Positions 52,107 to 61,326 are shown, counted from the stretch's first letter. The stretch is DNA of 64,000 nt from Streptomyces filamentosus (GCF_014654895.1 NZ_BNBE01000001.1:2388501-2452500), one strand, 5' to 3'. Notes: generated by a model not told the origin, from the sequence alone. Numbers and translations: made by a program.

Positions 52107-53656
52107 CGACCCAGTCCCAGCCGGTCACGCCCCGCCGCACGTATCTCATCGGCCGCGCCCGGCCGAACGCGATCGTCGGCAAGAACCGCGAGACCGGCGA
52201 GATCGCCCTGATCGTCGTCGGCGCCTTCCTCGGCATGATGAGCGGACTCCTCGTCCCCCTCCTCCCCCTGCGGATCGCGCTCCTCGCCGGCCTGCCCATC
52301 CTCGCGATCGCCGCCGTGTACCTCCCGTACAAGCAGCGCACGTTCTACAAGTGGTTCGAGATCAACCGCAGCTACAAGCGGATGCTCAAGCGCGGCACCG
52401 CCTACCGCTCCACCGCCGTCGAGGCCGGCACCCGCCTCGACGGCCGCGAGGTCGAGGTCGGCCCGCCCCCCGGCATCGGCCGCGTCAGCTGGCTCGCCGC
52501 CCCCTTCGGCCCCGACGAGATCGCCGTCCTCCTCCACGCGGACCGCCGCACCGTCACCGCCGCCATCGAGATCGAGGGCCCCGGCGTCGGCCTGCGCGAC
52601 TCCGAGGACCAGGAGGCCCTGGTCGACCGCTTCGGCACCCTCCTCAAGCACGTCGCCAACGGCGACGGGTTCGTCACCCGCCTCCAGATGCTGGCCCGCA
52701 CCCTCCCCGCCGACCCCGACGCCCACGCCAAGGACGTCGCCCAGCGCGGCGACCCGACCGCGCCGGGCTGGCTCCAGGAGTCGTACGACCAGCTCCAGTC
52801 GATGGTCTCCACCTCCAGCGAGCAGCACCGCGCCTACCTCGTCGCCTGCATGCACTACACGCGCGACCTCGCCGCCGAGGCCAACGCCATGGCCCACGCC
52901 ACCCGGCACGCCACCGGCGCCCGCCGCCTCGACCGCGACGGCGGCCTCGCCGTCGTCATGGCCCGCGAGCTCACCGACATCTGCGCCCGCCTCACCGAGG
53001 CCGACATCCGGGTCCGCCAGCCCCTCGGCCAGTCCCGGCTCGCCTCCCTGGTCCACTCCATGTACGACCCGGACCACCCCATCGACCACATCCAGGCCAT
53101 GACGAAGCGCAACGCCTGGCCCGCCGAACTCGACGCCATGGAGGCCACCTACCTCCAGGCCAAGACCCGCGAGTCCTCCACCCGCGCCCCCTGGTGCCAC
53201 GCCACCGCCTGGGTCAAGGAGTGGCCGATGACCCCGGTCGGCGTGAACTTCCTCGCCCCGCTCCTCGTCCACACCCCCGACGTCATCCGCACCGTCGCCG
53301 TCACCATGGACCTGGAGCCCACCGAGATCGCCATCGAGCGCATGCTCACCGAGAAGACCAACGACGAGGCCGAGGCGTCCCGCCAGGCCAAGATGAACCG
53401 CACCGTCGACCCGCGCGACATCGCCGCACACGGCCGGCTCGACCAGCGGGGTGAAGATCTCGCCAGCGGCGCGGCAGGCGTCAACCTCGTCGGGTACATC
53501 ACCGTATCGGCGCGCTCGCCCGAGGCCCTCGCCCGGGACAAGCGCACGATCAGGGCCTCCGCCGGCAAGTCGTACCTCAAGCTCGAATGGTGCGACCGGG
53601 AGCACCACCGGGCCTTTGTGAACACCCTGCCGTTCGCGACCGGCATCCGCCGCTAA
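52103..53656 (+). CDS. SCO6880-family protein: PrgI/VirB3-like helices plus VirB4 N-terminal-like domain
   Basis: A 517-residue protein. Two helices (ALIVVGAFLGMMSGLLVPLL; IALLAGLPILAIAAVYLPY, residues about 32-75) form a PrgI/VirB3-like start, followed by YKWFEINRSYKRML. The rest is soluble, without a Walker motif, and fits the N-terminal domain of VirB4-like proteins. The next gene encodes the ATPase half. The TTG start at 52103 overlaps the upstream stop (TTGA), with GGAGGTG before it. Confidence 0.8.
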   Translation: MTTQSQPVTPRRTYLIGRARPNAIVGKNRETGEIALIVVGAFLGMMSGLLVPLLPLRIALLAGLPILAIAAVYLPYKQRTFYKWFEINRSYKRMLKRGTAYRSTAVEAGTRLDGREVEVGPPPGIGRVSWLAAPFGPDEIAVLLHADRRTVTAAIEIEGPGVGLRDSEDQEALVDRFGTLLKHVANGDGFVTRLQMLARTLPADPDAHAKDVAQRGDPTAPGWLQESYDQLQSMVSTSSEQHRAYLVACMHYTRDLAAEANAMAHATRHATGARRLDRDGGLAVVMARELTDICARLTEADIRVRQPLGQSRLASLVHSMYDPDHPIDHIQAMTKRNAWPAELDAMEATYLQAKTRESSTRAPWCHATAWVKEWPMTPVGVNFLAPLLVHTPDVIRTVAVTMDLEPTEIAIERMLTEKTNDEAEASRQAKMNRTVDPRDIAAHGRLDQRGEDLASGAAGVNLVGYITVSARSPEALARDKRTIRASAGKSYLKLEWCDREHHRAFVNTLPFATGIRR

Positions 53657-53676
53657 GGCCGAAGGGGCACCGACCG

Positions 53677-55074
53677 ATGCGAGATCCGCTGTCCGTCCTC
53701 ACCGAAGCCTTCACCTCCTTCGTCCTCGGGAAGGTGGAGACCACCCGCCTGCCCGTGCGCACCTCCACGGGCCAGGCCCAGGCCGTCTACCTGCCGACCG
53801 CCGCACCCGGCCTCGGCGACTCCGGCGTGATCATCGGCCGCGAGGTCTACAGCGGCAAGGGCTACGTCTACGACCCCTTCCAGCTGTACGGGCAGCAGCT
53901 CCCCGCCCCCCACTGGCTCGTCCTCGGCGAGTCCGGCAACGGCAAGTCCGCGCTCGAGAAGACGTACGTGCTCCGCCAGCTCCGCTTCCGCGACCGGCAG
54001 GTCGTCGTCCTCGACGCCCAGGGCGAGGACGGCGTCGGCGAGTGGAACCTCATCGCCCAGGAGCTGGGGATAACCCCCATCCGCCTGGACCCCATGGTCG
54101 CCAACGACTCCGGGATCCGCCTCAACCCGCTCGACCCCGCCATCACCACCACCGGCCAGCTCGCCCTGCTGCGCACCATCATCGAGGTGGCGATGGGCCA
54201 CGGCCTCGACGAGCGCGCCGGCTTCGCGCTCAAGGTCGCCCACGCCCACGTCAACGAGCACATCAGCGAACGCCAGCCGATCCTCACCGACATCGTCGAG
54301 CGGCTGCGCCACCCCGAGGCCGAGTCGGCCGAGGCGATGAACGTCGACATAGACGACGTACGGGCCTGGGGCCTCGACGTGGCCCTCGTCCTCGACCGGC
54401 TCGTCGACGGCGACCTGCGCGGCATGTTCGACGGCCCCACCACCGTCGGCATCGACCTCGACGCGCCCCTGATCGTCTTCGACCTCTCCCACATCGACCG
54501 CAACTCCATCGCCATGCCCATCCTCATGGCGATCGTCGGCGTGTGGCTGGAACACACCTGGATCCGCCCCGACCGGAAGAAGCGCATCTTCCTCGTCGAG
54601 GAGGCCTGGCACATCATCAACAGCCCCTTCGTGGCCCAGCTGTTCCAGCGCCTGCTCAAGTTCGGCCGCCGCCTCGGCCTGTCCTTCGTCGCCGTCGTCC
54701 ACCACCTCTCCGACGTCGTCGACGGCGCGGCGGCCAAGGAGGCCGCCGCGATCCTCAAGATGGCCTCCACCCGGACCGTCTACGCCCAGAAGGCCGACGA
54801 GGCCCGCAACACCGGCCGCGTCCTCGGCCTGCCCCGCTGGGCCGTCGAGATCATCCCGACGCTCACCCCCGGCATCGCCGTCTGGGACGTCAACGGCAAC
54901 GTGCAGGTGGTCAAACACCTCATCACCGAGAAGGAACGCCCCCTCGTCTACACCGACCGCGCCATGACCGAGTCCTCCGGCCCCGCCGACCCCGAGCTGG
55001 AGTGGGAGACCGAGCAGCGCGCGCTGATGATGGAACGGCACATGAACGACAGCTCGCAGTCGACGGTGGCGTGA
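53677..55074 (+). CDS. VirB4-like ATPase
   Basis: A 465-residue ATPase with Walker A LGESGNGKSALEKT (about residue 86), a Walker B-like KRIFLVEEAWHII (about 307) and later FGRRLGLSFVAVVHHLSDVV, as in VirB4/TraC ATPases. It lacks the N-terminal VirB4 domain, which seems to be supplied by the preceding gene. It corresponds to the ATP/GTP-binding protein of the S. coelicolor cmd cluster (SCO4127). The ribosome site is GAAGGGG. It should power the membrane complex. Confidence 0.88.
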   Translation: MRDPLSVLTEAFTSFVLGKVETTRLPVRTSTGQAQAVYLPTAAPGLGDSGVIIGREVYSGKGYVYDPFQLYGQQLPAPHWLVLGESGNGKSALEKTYVLRQLRFRDRQVVVLDAQGEDGVGEWNLIAQELGITPIRLDPMVANDSGIRLNPLDPAITTTGQLALLRTIIEVAMGHGLDERAGFALKVAHAHVNEHISERQPILTDIVERLRHPEAESAEAMNVDIDDVRAWGLDVALVLDRLVDGDLRGMFDGPTTVGIDLDAPLIVFDLSHIDRNSIAMPILMAIVGVWLEHTWIRPDRKKRIFLVEEAWHIINSPFVAQLFQRLLKFGRRLGLSFVAVVHHLSDVVDGAAAKEAAAILKMASTRTVYAQKADEARNTGRVLGLPRWAVEIIPTLTPGIAVWDVNGNVQVVKHLITEKERPLVYTDRAMTESSGPADPELEWETEQRALMMERHMNDSSQSTVA

Positions 55075-55075
55075 C

Positions 55076-56602
55076 GTGGACCAGGCACGGCAGAGGCAGG
55101 GCGGCGGCGTCTCGGACGGGTTCCTCATCGGGCTGTTCGCCCTGGTCCTCGGCCTGGCCCTGCTCGTCTGGTCCGCGACGGGACTGTCCGCGTTCCTCGC
55201 CCACGGCGCCTGGCCGGACGGGGTGACCCTCGGCCGCACCCCGCCGGCCCTCCGCGCCCTCGCGACCGCCCCCACCGACCTCCCGGCCGCCTGGCCGGCC
55301 ACCCCGCCCGGCGAACTCTCCGGATACGGCCTCTTCTGGGGCCTGGTCATCGGCCAGGCGATGATCCTCGTCGTCCTCGCCGTCTTCGTCCTCGGCACCT
55401 TCGCCCGCTGGCGCGCCGTCCGCACACACCGCAGGACGGACACGTACGCGAAGGACCCGGGCACGTACGCCACGGACCCGGCCCCGGTACGCCCTCCGGC
55501 CCCCGGACCCGCACGGGAGCCGCGCCCCGCGCGGGAGCCGCAGCCCGCGCGGGAACCGGTACCCGCCCCCGCCCCCGTACCGATACAGAAGACGGCCCCC
55601 GCGGCCCCGCCCCCTCCCGCCCCCACCCCTCCCCCCGCGTCTCCCGCACCCCCCACGCACACCTCTCCCACGGCACCCTCCGACGGCACGGTCTACGGCC
55701 CGCCCGGGACCCGCCGTCCCCTGGCCGTCCAGGCGATCGCGGACGCCGAGGGCCCGGTCCTCGTCGTCACCTCCGACCCCACCGTGTGGGCCGACACCAA
55801 GGACGTCCGCGGCAAGCTCGGCCCCGTCCTCGTGTACGACCCCGGCCACCTCTGCGACACCCCGGCCCGGCTCCACTGGTCCCCCGCCGAGGGCTGCGCC
55901 GACCCGGACACCGCCCAGGCCCGCGCCGCCGCCCTGCTCGCCCCGGTCCGCCCGCACGCCAGGCTCGACGCGGCCACCGCCGCCACCGCCGAGACGCTGC
56001 TGCGCTGCTGGCTGCACGCCGCCGCCGTCGACGGCCGGCCGTTCCGCCAGGTCCACCGCTGGGCCCAGGGAACCGACGCCCACGAGCCGGTGCGCATCCT
56101 CCGCAGTCACCCCAAGGCCGCCTCCGGCCTCGCCGGCCTCCTCGAAGCGGCACTCACCGCCCACCCCGAAAGCCGCCGCCTGGCCCAGGAACTGACGGCC
56201 CGTGCCTTCTCCGCCTTCTCCTCGGTCCACATCCGCGAGGCCTGCACCCCGAATCGAACGGATTCGCTGGCCCTGGCATCTTTCCTCGCCGAAGGGGGCA
56301 CCCTCTACGTGGTGGGCGAAGCGATCGAGGACCCGCGCACCCACCCGGGCGCGATGCCCCTCCTCACCGCGCTCGCGTCTCACGTGGTCGAGCACGGCCG
56401 CCGCATGGCCGCACGGTCATCCGACGGTCGGCTCGACCCACCACTCGCCCTCGTCCTCGACGACGTCGCCGCGGTGGCGCCCCTCCCGCAGCTCCCCCAG
56501 CTCCTCGCGGACGGCACCCGTCAGGGCCTCCCCGTCCTCGCCCTGATGCGCTCCCCCGAACAGGCCCGCACCCGCTGGCCGGAAACCGTGCTCAGCCACT
56601 GA
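55076..56602 (+). CDS. VirD4/TraG-like membrane protein with degenerate ATPase motifs
   Basis: A 508-residue protein with two N-terminal helices (LIGLFALVLGLALLVWSATG; YGLFWGLVIGQAMILVVLAV), a Pro/Ala-rich linker (about 140-205) and a VirD4-like domain. VYGPPGTRRPLAVQAIADAE lines up with the T4CP Walker A, but GKT/S is replaced by RRP. GPVLVVTSDPTVW and LGPVLVYDPGH follow as in T4CPs. The Walker B position reads LALVLDDVAAVAPLPQLPQL, with LDD for LDE. The chain stops soon after ARTRWPETV, shorter than usual. ATP hydrolysis is therefore unlikely. Confidence 0.82.
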   Translation: MDQARQRQGGGVSDGFLIGLFALVLGLALLVWSATGLSAFLAHGAWPDGVTLGRTPPALRALATAPTDLPAAWPATPPGELSGYGLFWGLVIGQAMILVVLAVFVLGTFARWRAVRTHRRTDTYAKDPGTYATDPAPVRPPAPGPAREPRPAREPQPAREPVPAPAPVPIQKTAPAAPPPPAPTPPPASPAPPTHTSPTAPSDGTVYGPPGTRRPLAVQAIADAEGPVLVVTSDPTVWADTKDVRGKLGPVLVYDPGHLCDTPARLHWSPAEGCADPDTAQARAAALLAPVRPHARLDAATAATAETLLRCWLHAAAVDGRPFRQVHRWAQGTDAHEPVRILRSHPKAASGLAGLLEAALTAHPESRRLAQELTARAFSAFSSVHIREACTPNRTDSLALASFLAEGGTLYVVGEAIEDPRTHPGAMPLLTALASHVVEHGRRMAARSSDGRLDPPLALVLDDVAAVAPLPQLPQLLADGTRQGLPVLALMRSPEQARTRWPETVLSH

Positions 56603-56617
56603 CCGACGCCCGTACGG

Positions 56618-57211
56618 CTACGCGTCCGCGTGCCCCGCGACGGCGGCCGTCCCGGCGGTGCCGGGCGGCAGCAGCTCGTACTCGATCTCGTACCGTCCCG
56701 AGTCGCCGGGCATCGGGACCCGGTCGCCCGAGGGCACGAAGCCGAAGCGCCGATAGAAGGCGGCGGCCCGGGCGTTGTCCTCGTGGACGTACAGTCTCGC
56801 CCGCCGGATGCCGTCCACGGTCCACGACCACTCCACGGCCGCCCGGAACAGCGCGTCGATCACCCCGCTGCCGCGCGCCTCGGGCCGCACGAACACGCCC
56901 ACGAGGTGCGTCTGGTCGATCTTCGCCGGCTCTCCGAACCGCAGCTCGTCCGAGGGCCGCTCGACGAGGACCGACACCGTGCCGAGCCACCGCCCGTCCG
57001 GCGCCTCGGCGACGAACTGCCGCACCCGCCCCTCCCCGGTCGGCGCGGCGGCGGCCGTCCGCTCCTGCCAGAAGTCGTCCGGGCGCGCGACCGCCGCCTC
57101 GTACGTCTCCAGGAAGGCGAGGTGCGCGACGGGGTCCTGCAACGCGGTGAGCCGCAGCTCCCGCGCCTTCTCCCACTCGTCGGCCAGAACAGGTCGGATC
57201 TCGAAGGTCAT
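56618..57211 (-). CDS. GNAT-family N-acetyltransferase
   Basis: A 197-residue acetyltransferase. VGVFVRPEARGSGVIDALFR (about residue 106) holds the acetyl-CoA loop, and RLYVHEDNARAAAFYRRFGF (about 138) is the usual C-terminal block. The substrate is unknown. I chose ATG at 57211, with GAGG nine bases upstream, over an ATG nine bases earlier. It is convergent with the secretion-like operon, 15 bases apart. Confidence 0.87.
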   Translation of the reverse strand: MTFEIRPVLADEWEKARELRLTALQDPVAHLAFLETYEAAVARPDDFWQERTAAAAPTGEGRVRQFVAEAPDGRWLGTVSVLVERPSDELRFGEPAKIDQTHLVGVFVRPEARGSGVIDALFRAAVEWSWTVDGIRRARLYVHEDNARAAAFYRRFGFVPSGDRVPMPGDSGRYEIEYELLPPGTAGTAAVAGHADA

Positions 57212-57537
57212 GTCTCGCATCCTCGCCCGCCGCCGCCCCCACCCACAAGGGAAATTCGCAGCTCAAGGGGGAGTTCAGGGTCGGGCCCCGGGGCGCACCA
57301 GGGGCGCGGACCAGGGGCGCGCCGAGGGCGCGAGCCGGAAGAAAGGCCCGGAATCACGGTCCGGAATCACGACCCGGAAGCGCCCGCCGGGAACCCCACC
57401 CCGGCCCATCCCGGTCCGCCCCGGTCCACCCCGGCCCATCCCGTCGCCGTCCCGGCGCCGCCCGCCGTCGTACCCCGGTACCACCCCGGCCCCGCCGGTG
57501 CCAACCACGGTCGGACGCCCGCGCCCCGCCCGCTCCG
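57212..57537. repeat. Low-complexity GC-rich spacer
   Basis: This 326-base gap has no convincing gene. It holds CAGGGGCGC-type repeats (57298-57320), two copies of CCGGAATCACG (57347, 57360) and pyrimidine-rich repeats of CCCCGG(T/C)CCA (57402-57445). The promoter of the following operon lies at its end: TAGCGT at 57538-57543. Confidence 0.7.
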
Positions 57538-57550
57538 TAGCGTCGAGGGC

Positions 57551-58480
57551 ATGATCCGAGCAGAGCGACTCACCAAGCGGTACGGCGACCGGACCGTCGT
57601 CCGCGACCTCTCGTTCACCGTCCGCCCCGGCACCGTCACCGGCTTCCTGGGCCCGAACGGCGCGGGGAAGTCCACCACCCTGCGGATGATCCTCGGCCTC
57701 GACGCCCCGACGCACGGCTCCGCCACCGTCGACGGCCGCTCGTACGCCGCCCATCCCGCGCCCCTCACCCGGGTCGGCGCCCTCCTCGACGCCCGCTCCT
57801 TCCACCCGGGCCGCACCGCCTTCCACCACCTGATGGCACTGGCCCACACCCACGGCATCCCGCGGTCCCGCGTCGAGCACGTCCTCGGCGTCGCCGGCCT
57901 GTCCGACGTCGCCGGGCGCCGCGTGAAGGGCTTCTCCCTCGGCATGGGCCAGCGCCTCGGCATCGCCGCCGCGCTCCTCGGCGACCCGGCCGCCGTCGTC
58001 CTCGACGAGCCGGTGAACGGCCTGGACCCGGAGGGCGTCCTCTGGATCCGCACCCTCCTCACCTCCCTCGCCGCGGAGGGCCGCACGGTCCTCGTCTCCT
58101 CCCACCTGATGAGCGAGATGGCCCTGACGGCCGACCGGCTCGTCGTCATCGGCCGGGGCCGGCTGCTCGCCGACACCACCGTCGCCGACCTCGTCCGGGA
58201 CGCGGGCGCCGCCTCCGTCCTCGTCGTCTCCCCCGAGGCCGACCGGCTCCGCGCCCTCCTCCCGGCCCCGGCCCGCACCTCCCCCGAGGGCCCCGACACC
58301 CTCCGGGTCACCGGCGTCGACGCCCCCGGCATCGGCCGCACCGCCGCCGCGCACGGCATCGAACTCCACGCCCTCACCCCGGAGACCGCCTCCCTGGAGC
58401 AGGCGTTCATGGACCTCACCCGCGACTCCGTCGAGTACCAGGCCGACCGCCGGCCCGAGCCCCAGGGAGCAGCCGCATGA
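57551..58480 (+). CDS. ABC transporter ATPase
   Basis: A 309-residue ATPase with Walker [16 protein letters not shown] (about residue 35), an unusual signature FSLGMGQRLGIAAALL (LGMGQ, about 128) and Walker B AVVLDEPVNGLDPEG (about 150), then VLVSSHLMSEMALTADR. The LGMGQ form and the C-terminal domain are usual in BcrA-type exporters. ATG follows TAGCGT by seven bases (leaderless type). The stop overlaps the membrane subunit (ATGA). A two-component pair follows, which probably controls the operon. Confidence 0.9.
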   Translation: MIRAERLTKRYGDRTVVRDLSFTVRPGTVTGFLGPNGAGKSTTLRMILGLDAPTHGSATVDGRSYAAHPAPLTRVGALLDARSFHPGRTAFHHLMALAHTHGIPRSRVEHVLGVAGLSDVAGRRVKGFSLGMGQRLGIAAALLGDPAAVVLDEPVNGLDPEGVLWIRTLLTSLAAEGRTVLVSSHLMSEMALTADRLVVIGRGRLLADTTVADLVRDAGAASVLVVSPEADRLRALLPAPARTSPEGPDTLRVTGVDAPGIGRTAAAHGIELHALTPETASLEQAFMDLTRDSVEYQADRRPEPQGAAA

Positions 58481-59280
58481 CCACCACCCAGGCCCCCGCC
58501 GCCCCCGCCCCCGCCCCGTACGGGATCACCTTCCCGCGCGTGCTGCGCTCCGAGTGGCACAAGCTGCGGACGGTCCGCTCCACCTGGATCACGGCCCTGT
58601 CGGCGGTGCTCCTCGTGCTCGGCGTCGGCGTCCTGATGGGCGCCACCTACACCTCCGGCGGCGGCGACTCCGACGTCGACACCGTCGTCCTCGTCCTCTA
58701 CGGCTCGCAGCTGAGCGGCGTCTGCCTCGCCGTCCTCGGCATCCTCGTGACCGCCGGCGAGTACTCCTCCGGCCTGGTCCGCGCCACCTTCGCCGCCGTC
58801 CCCGGCCGCCTGCCGGTGCTGGGGGCGAAGGCCGCGGTCCTCGGCGCCGCCGTGTTCGTCCTCTGCCTCCTCACGAACGCGGCGGCCTTCCTCACCGCCC
58901 AGCTCTTCCTCGACGACACCGACCAGGCCGCCTCCCTCACCGACGACGGCGTCCTCGGCGCCCTCGCGGGCAACGCCGCCGGTGTCACCCTCCTCGCCCT
59001 GGTCGCCCTCGGTCTGGGCGCCGCCCTCCGTTCGGTGCCCGGCGCGCTCGGCGCGTTCATCGGCGGCGTCGTCGTGCTCCCCGAGGTCCTCGGGATGCTC
59101 CCGTACGACGCCGTCGACACCGCCCTGCGGTACTTCCCCACCCAGGCCGCCGGCGTCCTCGGCTCCGCGACGCCGCTCCCCGGCGCCCCCTCCGCCGGGG
59201 CGGCGCTCCTGGCCCTCGCCCTCTGGGCGGCCGCCGCCCTCGCGGTGCCCGCGCTGCTGCTCCGCCGCCGGGACGCATGA
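58477..59280 (+). CDS. ABC-2 family transporter membrane protein
   Basis: A 267-residue membrane protein with six helices. SEWHKLRTVRSTWITALSAV at the start and LGILVTAGEYSSGLVRATFA after the second helix are typical of BcrB-like ABC-2 permeases. It should pair with the ATPase whose gene it overlaps. It may export or sense an antibiotic or peptide. The kinase gene starts 56 bases later. Confidence 0.88.
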   Translation: MTTTQAPAAPAPAPYGITFPRVLRSEWHKLRTVRSTWITALSAVLLVLGVGVLMGATYTSGGGDSDVDTVVLVLYGSQLSGVCLAVLGILVTAGEYSSGLVRATFAAVPGRLPVLGAKAAVLGAAVFVLCLLTNAAAFLTAQLFLDDTDQAASLTDDGVLGALAGNAAGVTLLALVALGLGAALRSVPGALGAFIGGVVVLPEVLGMLPYDAVDTALRYFPTQAAGVLGSATPLPGAPSAGAALLALALWAAAALAVPALLLRRRDA

Positions 59281-59336
59281 GCACCGGAGCGCACGAGGGC
59301 CGGAACGCACGAGGACGACGGCGGGATGATGGCGGG

Positions 59337-60638
59337 ATGACGACGGAGACGCCCCGGACGCCGGCGGGAACGACTGCGGGGACGACCGAGCCGGCGGGTA
59401 CGCCGGTGGGGACGACGGCCCCCAGCCGGTGGACGCACCTGCTCCTCACCCGGGTACGGGCGGCGGACGCGGCCCGCCCGTGGCTCTGGGACGGCGTGCT
59501 GACGGCCACCTGGACGGTCGCGGCGCTGGTGGACGCGGGGGGCGGCTGGCGGAACGTGGCCCGGGACCCGTCGCTCCCCGCCGGGCTGGTCCTCGTCCTC
59601 AGCCTGGCCCTCTCCCTCCCCCTGTACGCGCGCCGCCGCCACCCCACGGCGGTACTCGCCGTGATGGCGGCGGCGGCCCTCGTCAGCGAGGCGTCCGGCG
59701 CCTTCCTCCAGGCCGCGTACCTCCAGGCCCTCCCGCTGTTCCACATCGCCCTGAGCCGTCCGCCGCGCCGCCTCCCGTGGGCGTTCGTCCTGCTCCTGGT
59801 GCCGCCCCTCGCGGGCGGACTGCGCTTCGACGGCCCCGAGTGGCACATCCACCTCACCTCGGCCCTGTGGGCGTACGTGTTCGTCGCCCTGGCCGGCATC
59901 GCGCTCCGCTCCCGCCGCGACCACACGGCGAGCCTCGTGGACCGGGCCCGCCGGCTGGAGGTCGAGCGCGACCAGGAGGTGCGCCTGGCGGCGGCGGCCG
60001 AACGGGCCCGCATCGCCCGGGAGATGCACGACATCATCGGCCACAACCTGTCGGTCATCACCGGTCTCGCGGACGGCGGCCGGTACGCGGCGGCCAAGAG
60101 CCCCGAGCGGGCCGCCCAGGCCCTGGACGCCATCGGTACGACGAGCCGTCAGGCCCTCGGCGAACTCCGCCGCCTCCTGGGCGTCCTGTCCGCCCCGGAC
60201 GACTCCCCCGACGCCGTCCGCACCCCCCAGCCGACCCTGGCCGACCTGGAACGGCTCCTGGACGGCGTACGGAAGGCGGGCCTGCCGGTCGTGTCGGAAC
60301 TGCCCGACCCGCTGCCGCCGCTGCCGCCGGGTGCCCAGCTGACCGTCTACCGCGTGGTCCAGGAGTCCCTGACGAACACGCTGAAGCACGCGGGCCCCGG
60401 CGCCACGGCCACCGTCCGCCTCACGGCCGCCCCGGACGCCGTCCTCGTCGCCGTCACCGACACGGGCACCCCGTCCGGCCCCCGCGGCCAGGGCCGGGGC
60501 CTCACCGGAATGCGCGAGCGGGCGGCCCTCTACGACGGCACACTCGACTGCGGCCCCCTGCCGGCCGGCACCGGCTGGCGGGTACGGCTCCGCATTCCCA
60601 CCGCTGTCCCCACCGCTCCGGAGGAACACCGCTCGTGA
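59337..60638 (+). CDS. NarL-type sensor histidine kinase
   Basis: A 433-residue kinase. A Thr/Pro-rich tail (1-30) is followed by about five helices (50-190) with short loops, then a HisKA_3 dimerisation domain with H231 in ERARIAREMHDIIGHN. The ATPase domain has VVQESLTNTLKHA (N box) and GRGLTGMRERAALYDG (G box). Intramembrane kinases of this type next to ABC exporters often respond to cell-wall antibiotics. The stop overlaps the regulator gene (GTGA). Confidence 0.91.
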   Translation: MTTETPRTPAGTTAGTTEPAGTPVGTTAPSRWTHLLLTRVRAADAARPWLWDGVLTATWTVAALVDAGGGWRNVARDPSLPAGLVLVLSLALSLPLYARRRHPTAVLAVMAAAALVSEASGAFLQAAYLQALPLFHIALSRPPRRLPWAFVLLLVPPLAGGLRFDGPEWHIHLTSALWAYVFVALAGIALRSRRDHTASLVDRARRLEVERDQEVRLAAAAERARIAREMHDIIGHNLSVITGLADGGRYAAAKSPERAAQALDAIGTTSRQALGELRRLLGVLSAPDDSPDAVRTPQPTLADLERLLDGVRKAGLPVVSELPDPLPPLPPGAQLTVYRVVQESLTNTLKHAGPGATATVRLTAAPDAVLVAVTDTGTPSGPRGQGRGLTGMRERAALYDGTLDCGPLPAGTGWRVRLRIPTAVPTAPEEHRS

Positions 60639-61318
60639 CGACGGTTCTGATAGCCGACGACCAGCCGATGCAGCGCTTCGGCTTCCGCATGCTCCTGGAG
60701 AGCCAGGAGGACATGACCGTCGTCGGCGAGGCCGCCGACGGCACCGAGGCCGTCCGCCAGGTCGCCGCCCACCGCCCGGACGTGGTCCTGATGGACATCC
60801 GCATGCCGGGCCTGGACGGCATCGAGGCGACCCGCCGGATCGTCGCCACCGGTTCCCGCAGCCGCGTCCTCATCATCACGACCTTCGACCTCGACGCGTA
60901 CGCGTACGACGGTCTCCGCGCCGGCGCGAGCGGCTTCCTGGTGAAGGACGCCCAGCCGGAGGAGCTCCTCGCGGGCGTCCGCGCGGTGGCGGCGGGCGAC
61001 GCGGTCGTGGCCCCCAGCCTCACCCGCCGGCTCCTGGACACGTACGTCCACCACCTGCCCCCGTCGCCGTCTTCCCCCGAGGCCGCCGCAGCGGCTCCCG
61101 AGGAGGATCCCCGGCTGGCGTCCCTCACGGACCGCGAGCGCGAGATCCTCACGGTCGTCGGCCAGGGCTGGACGAACACGGAGATCGCGGACCGCCTCCA
61201 CCTCGCAGAGTCCACGGTGAAGACCCACGTGGGCCGCGTGCTGGCGAAGACGGGCGCGAGGGACCGCGTCCAGGCGGTGATCCTGGCCTACGACACGGGC
61301 CTGGTGAAACCGGCGTAG
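60635..61318 (+). CDS. NarL/LuxR-family response regulator
   Basis: A 227-residue regulator. The receiver has D8/D9, the phospho-acceptor D54 (VVLMDIRMP) and a lysine in FLVKDAQ. A Pro/Ala linker (about 137-155) leads to the LuxR helix-turn-helix, LTDREREILTVVGQGWTNTE and STVKTHVGRVLAKTG. GTG at 60635 overlaps the kinase stop, with GGAGGAA upstream. The likely targets are the ABC genes of the same operon. Confidence 0.92.
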   Translation: MTTVLIADDQPMQRFGFRMLLESQEDMTVVGEAADGTEAVRQVAAHRPDVVLMDIRMPGLDGIEATRRIVATGSRSRVLIITTFDLDAYAYDGLRAGASGFLVKDAQPEELLAGVRAVAAGDAVVAPSLTRRLLDTYVHHLPPSPSSPEAAAAAPEEDPRLASLTDREREILTVVGQGWTNTEIADRLHLAESTVKTHVGRVLAKTGARDRVQAVILAYDTGLVKPA

Positions 61319-61326
61319 AACGCAGA

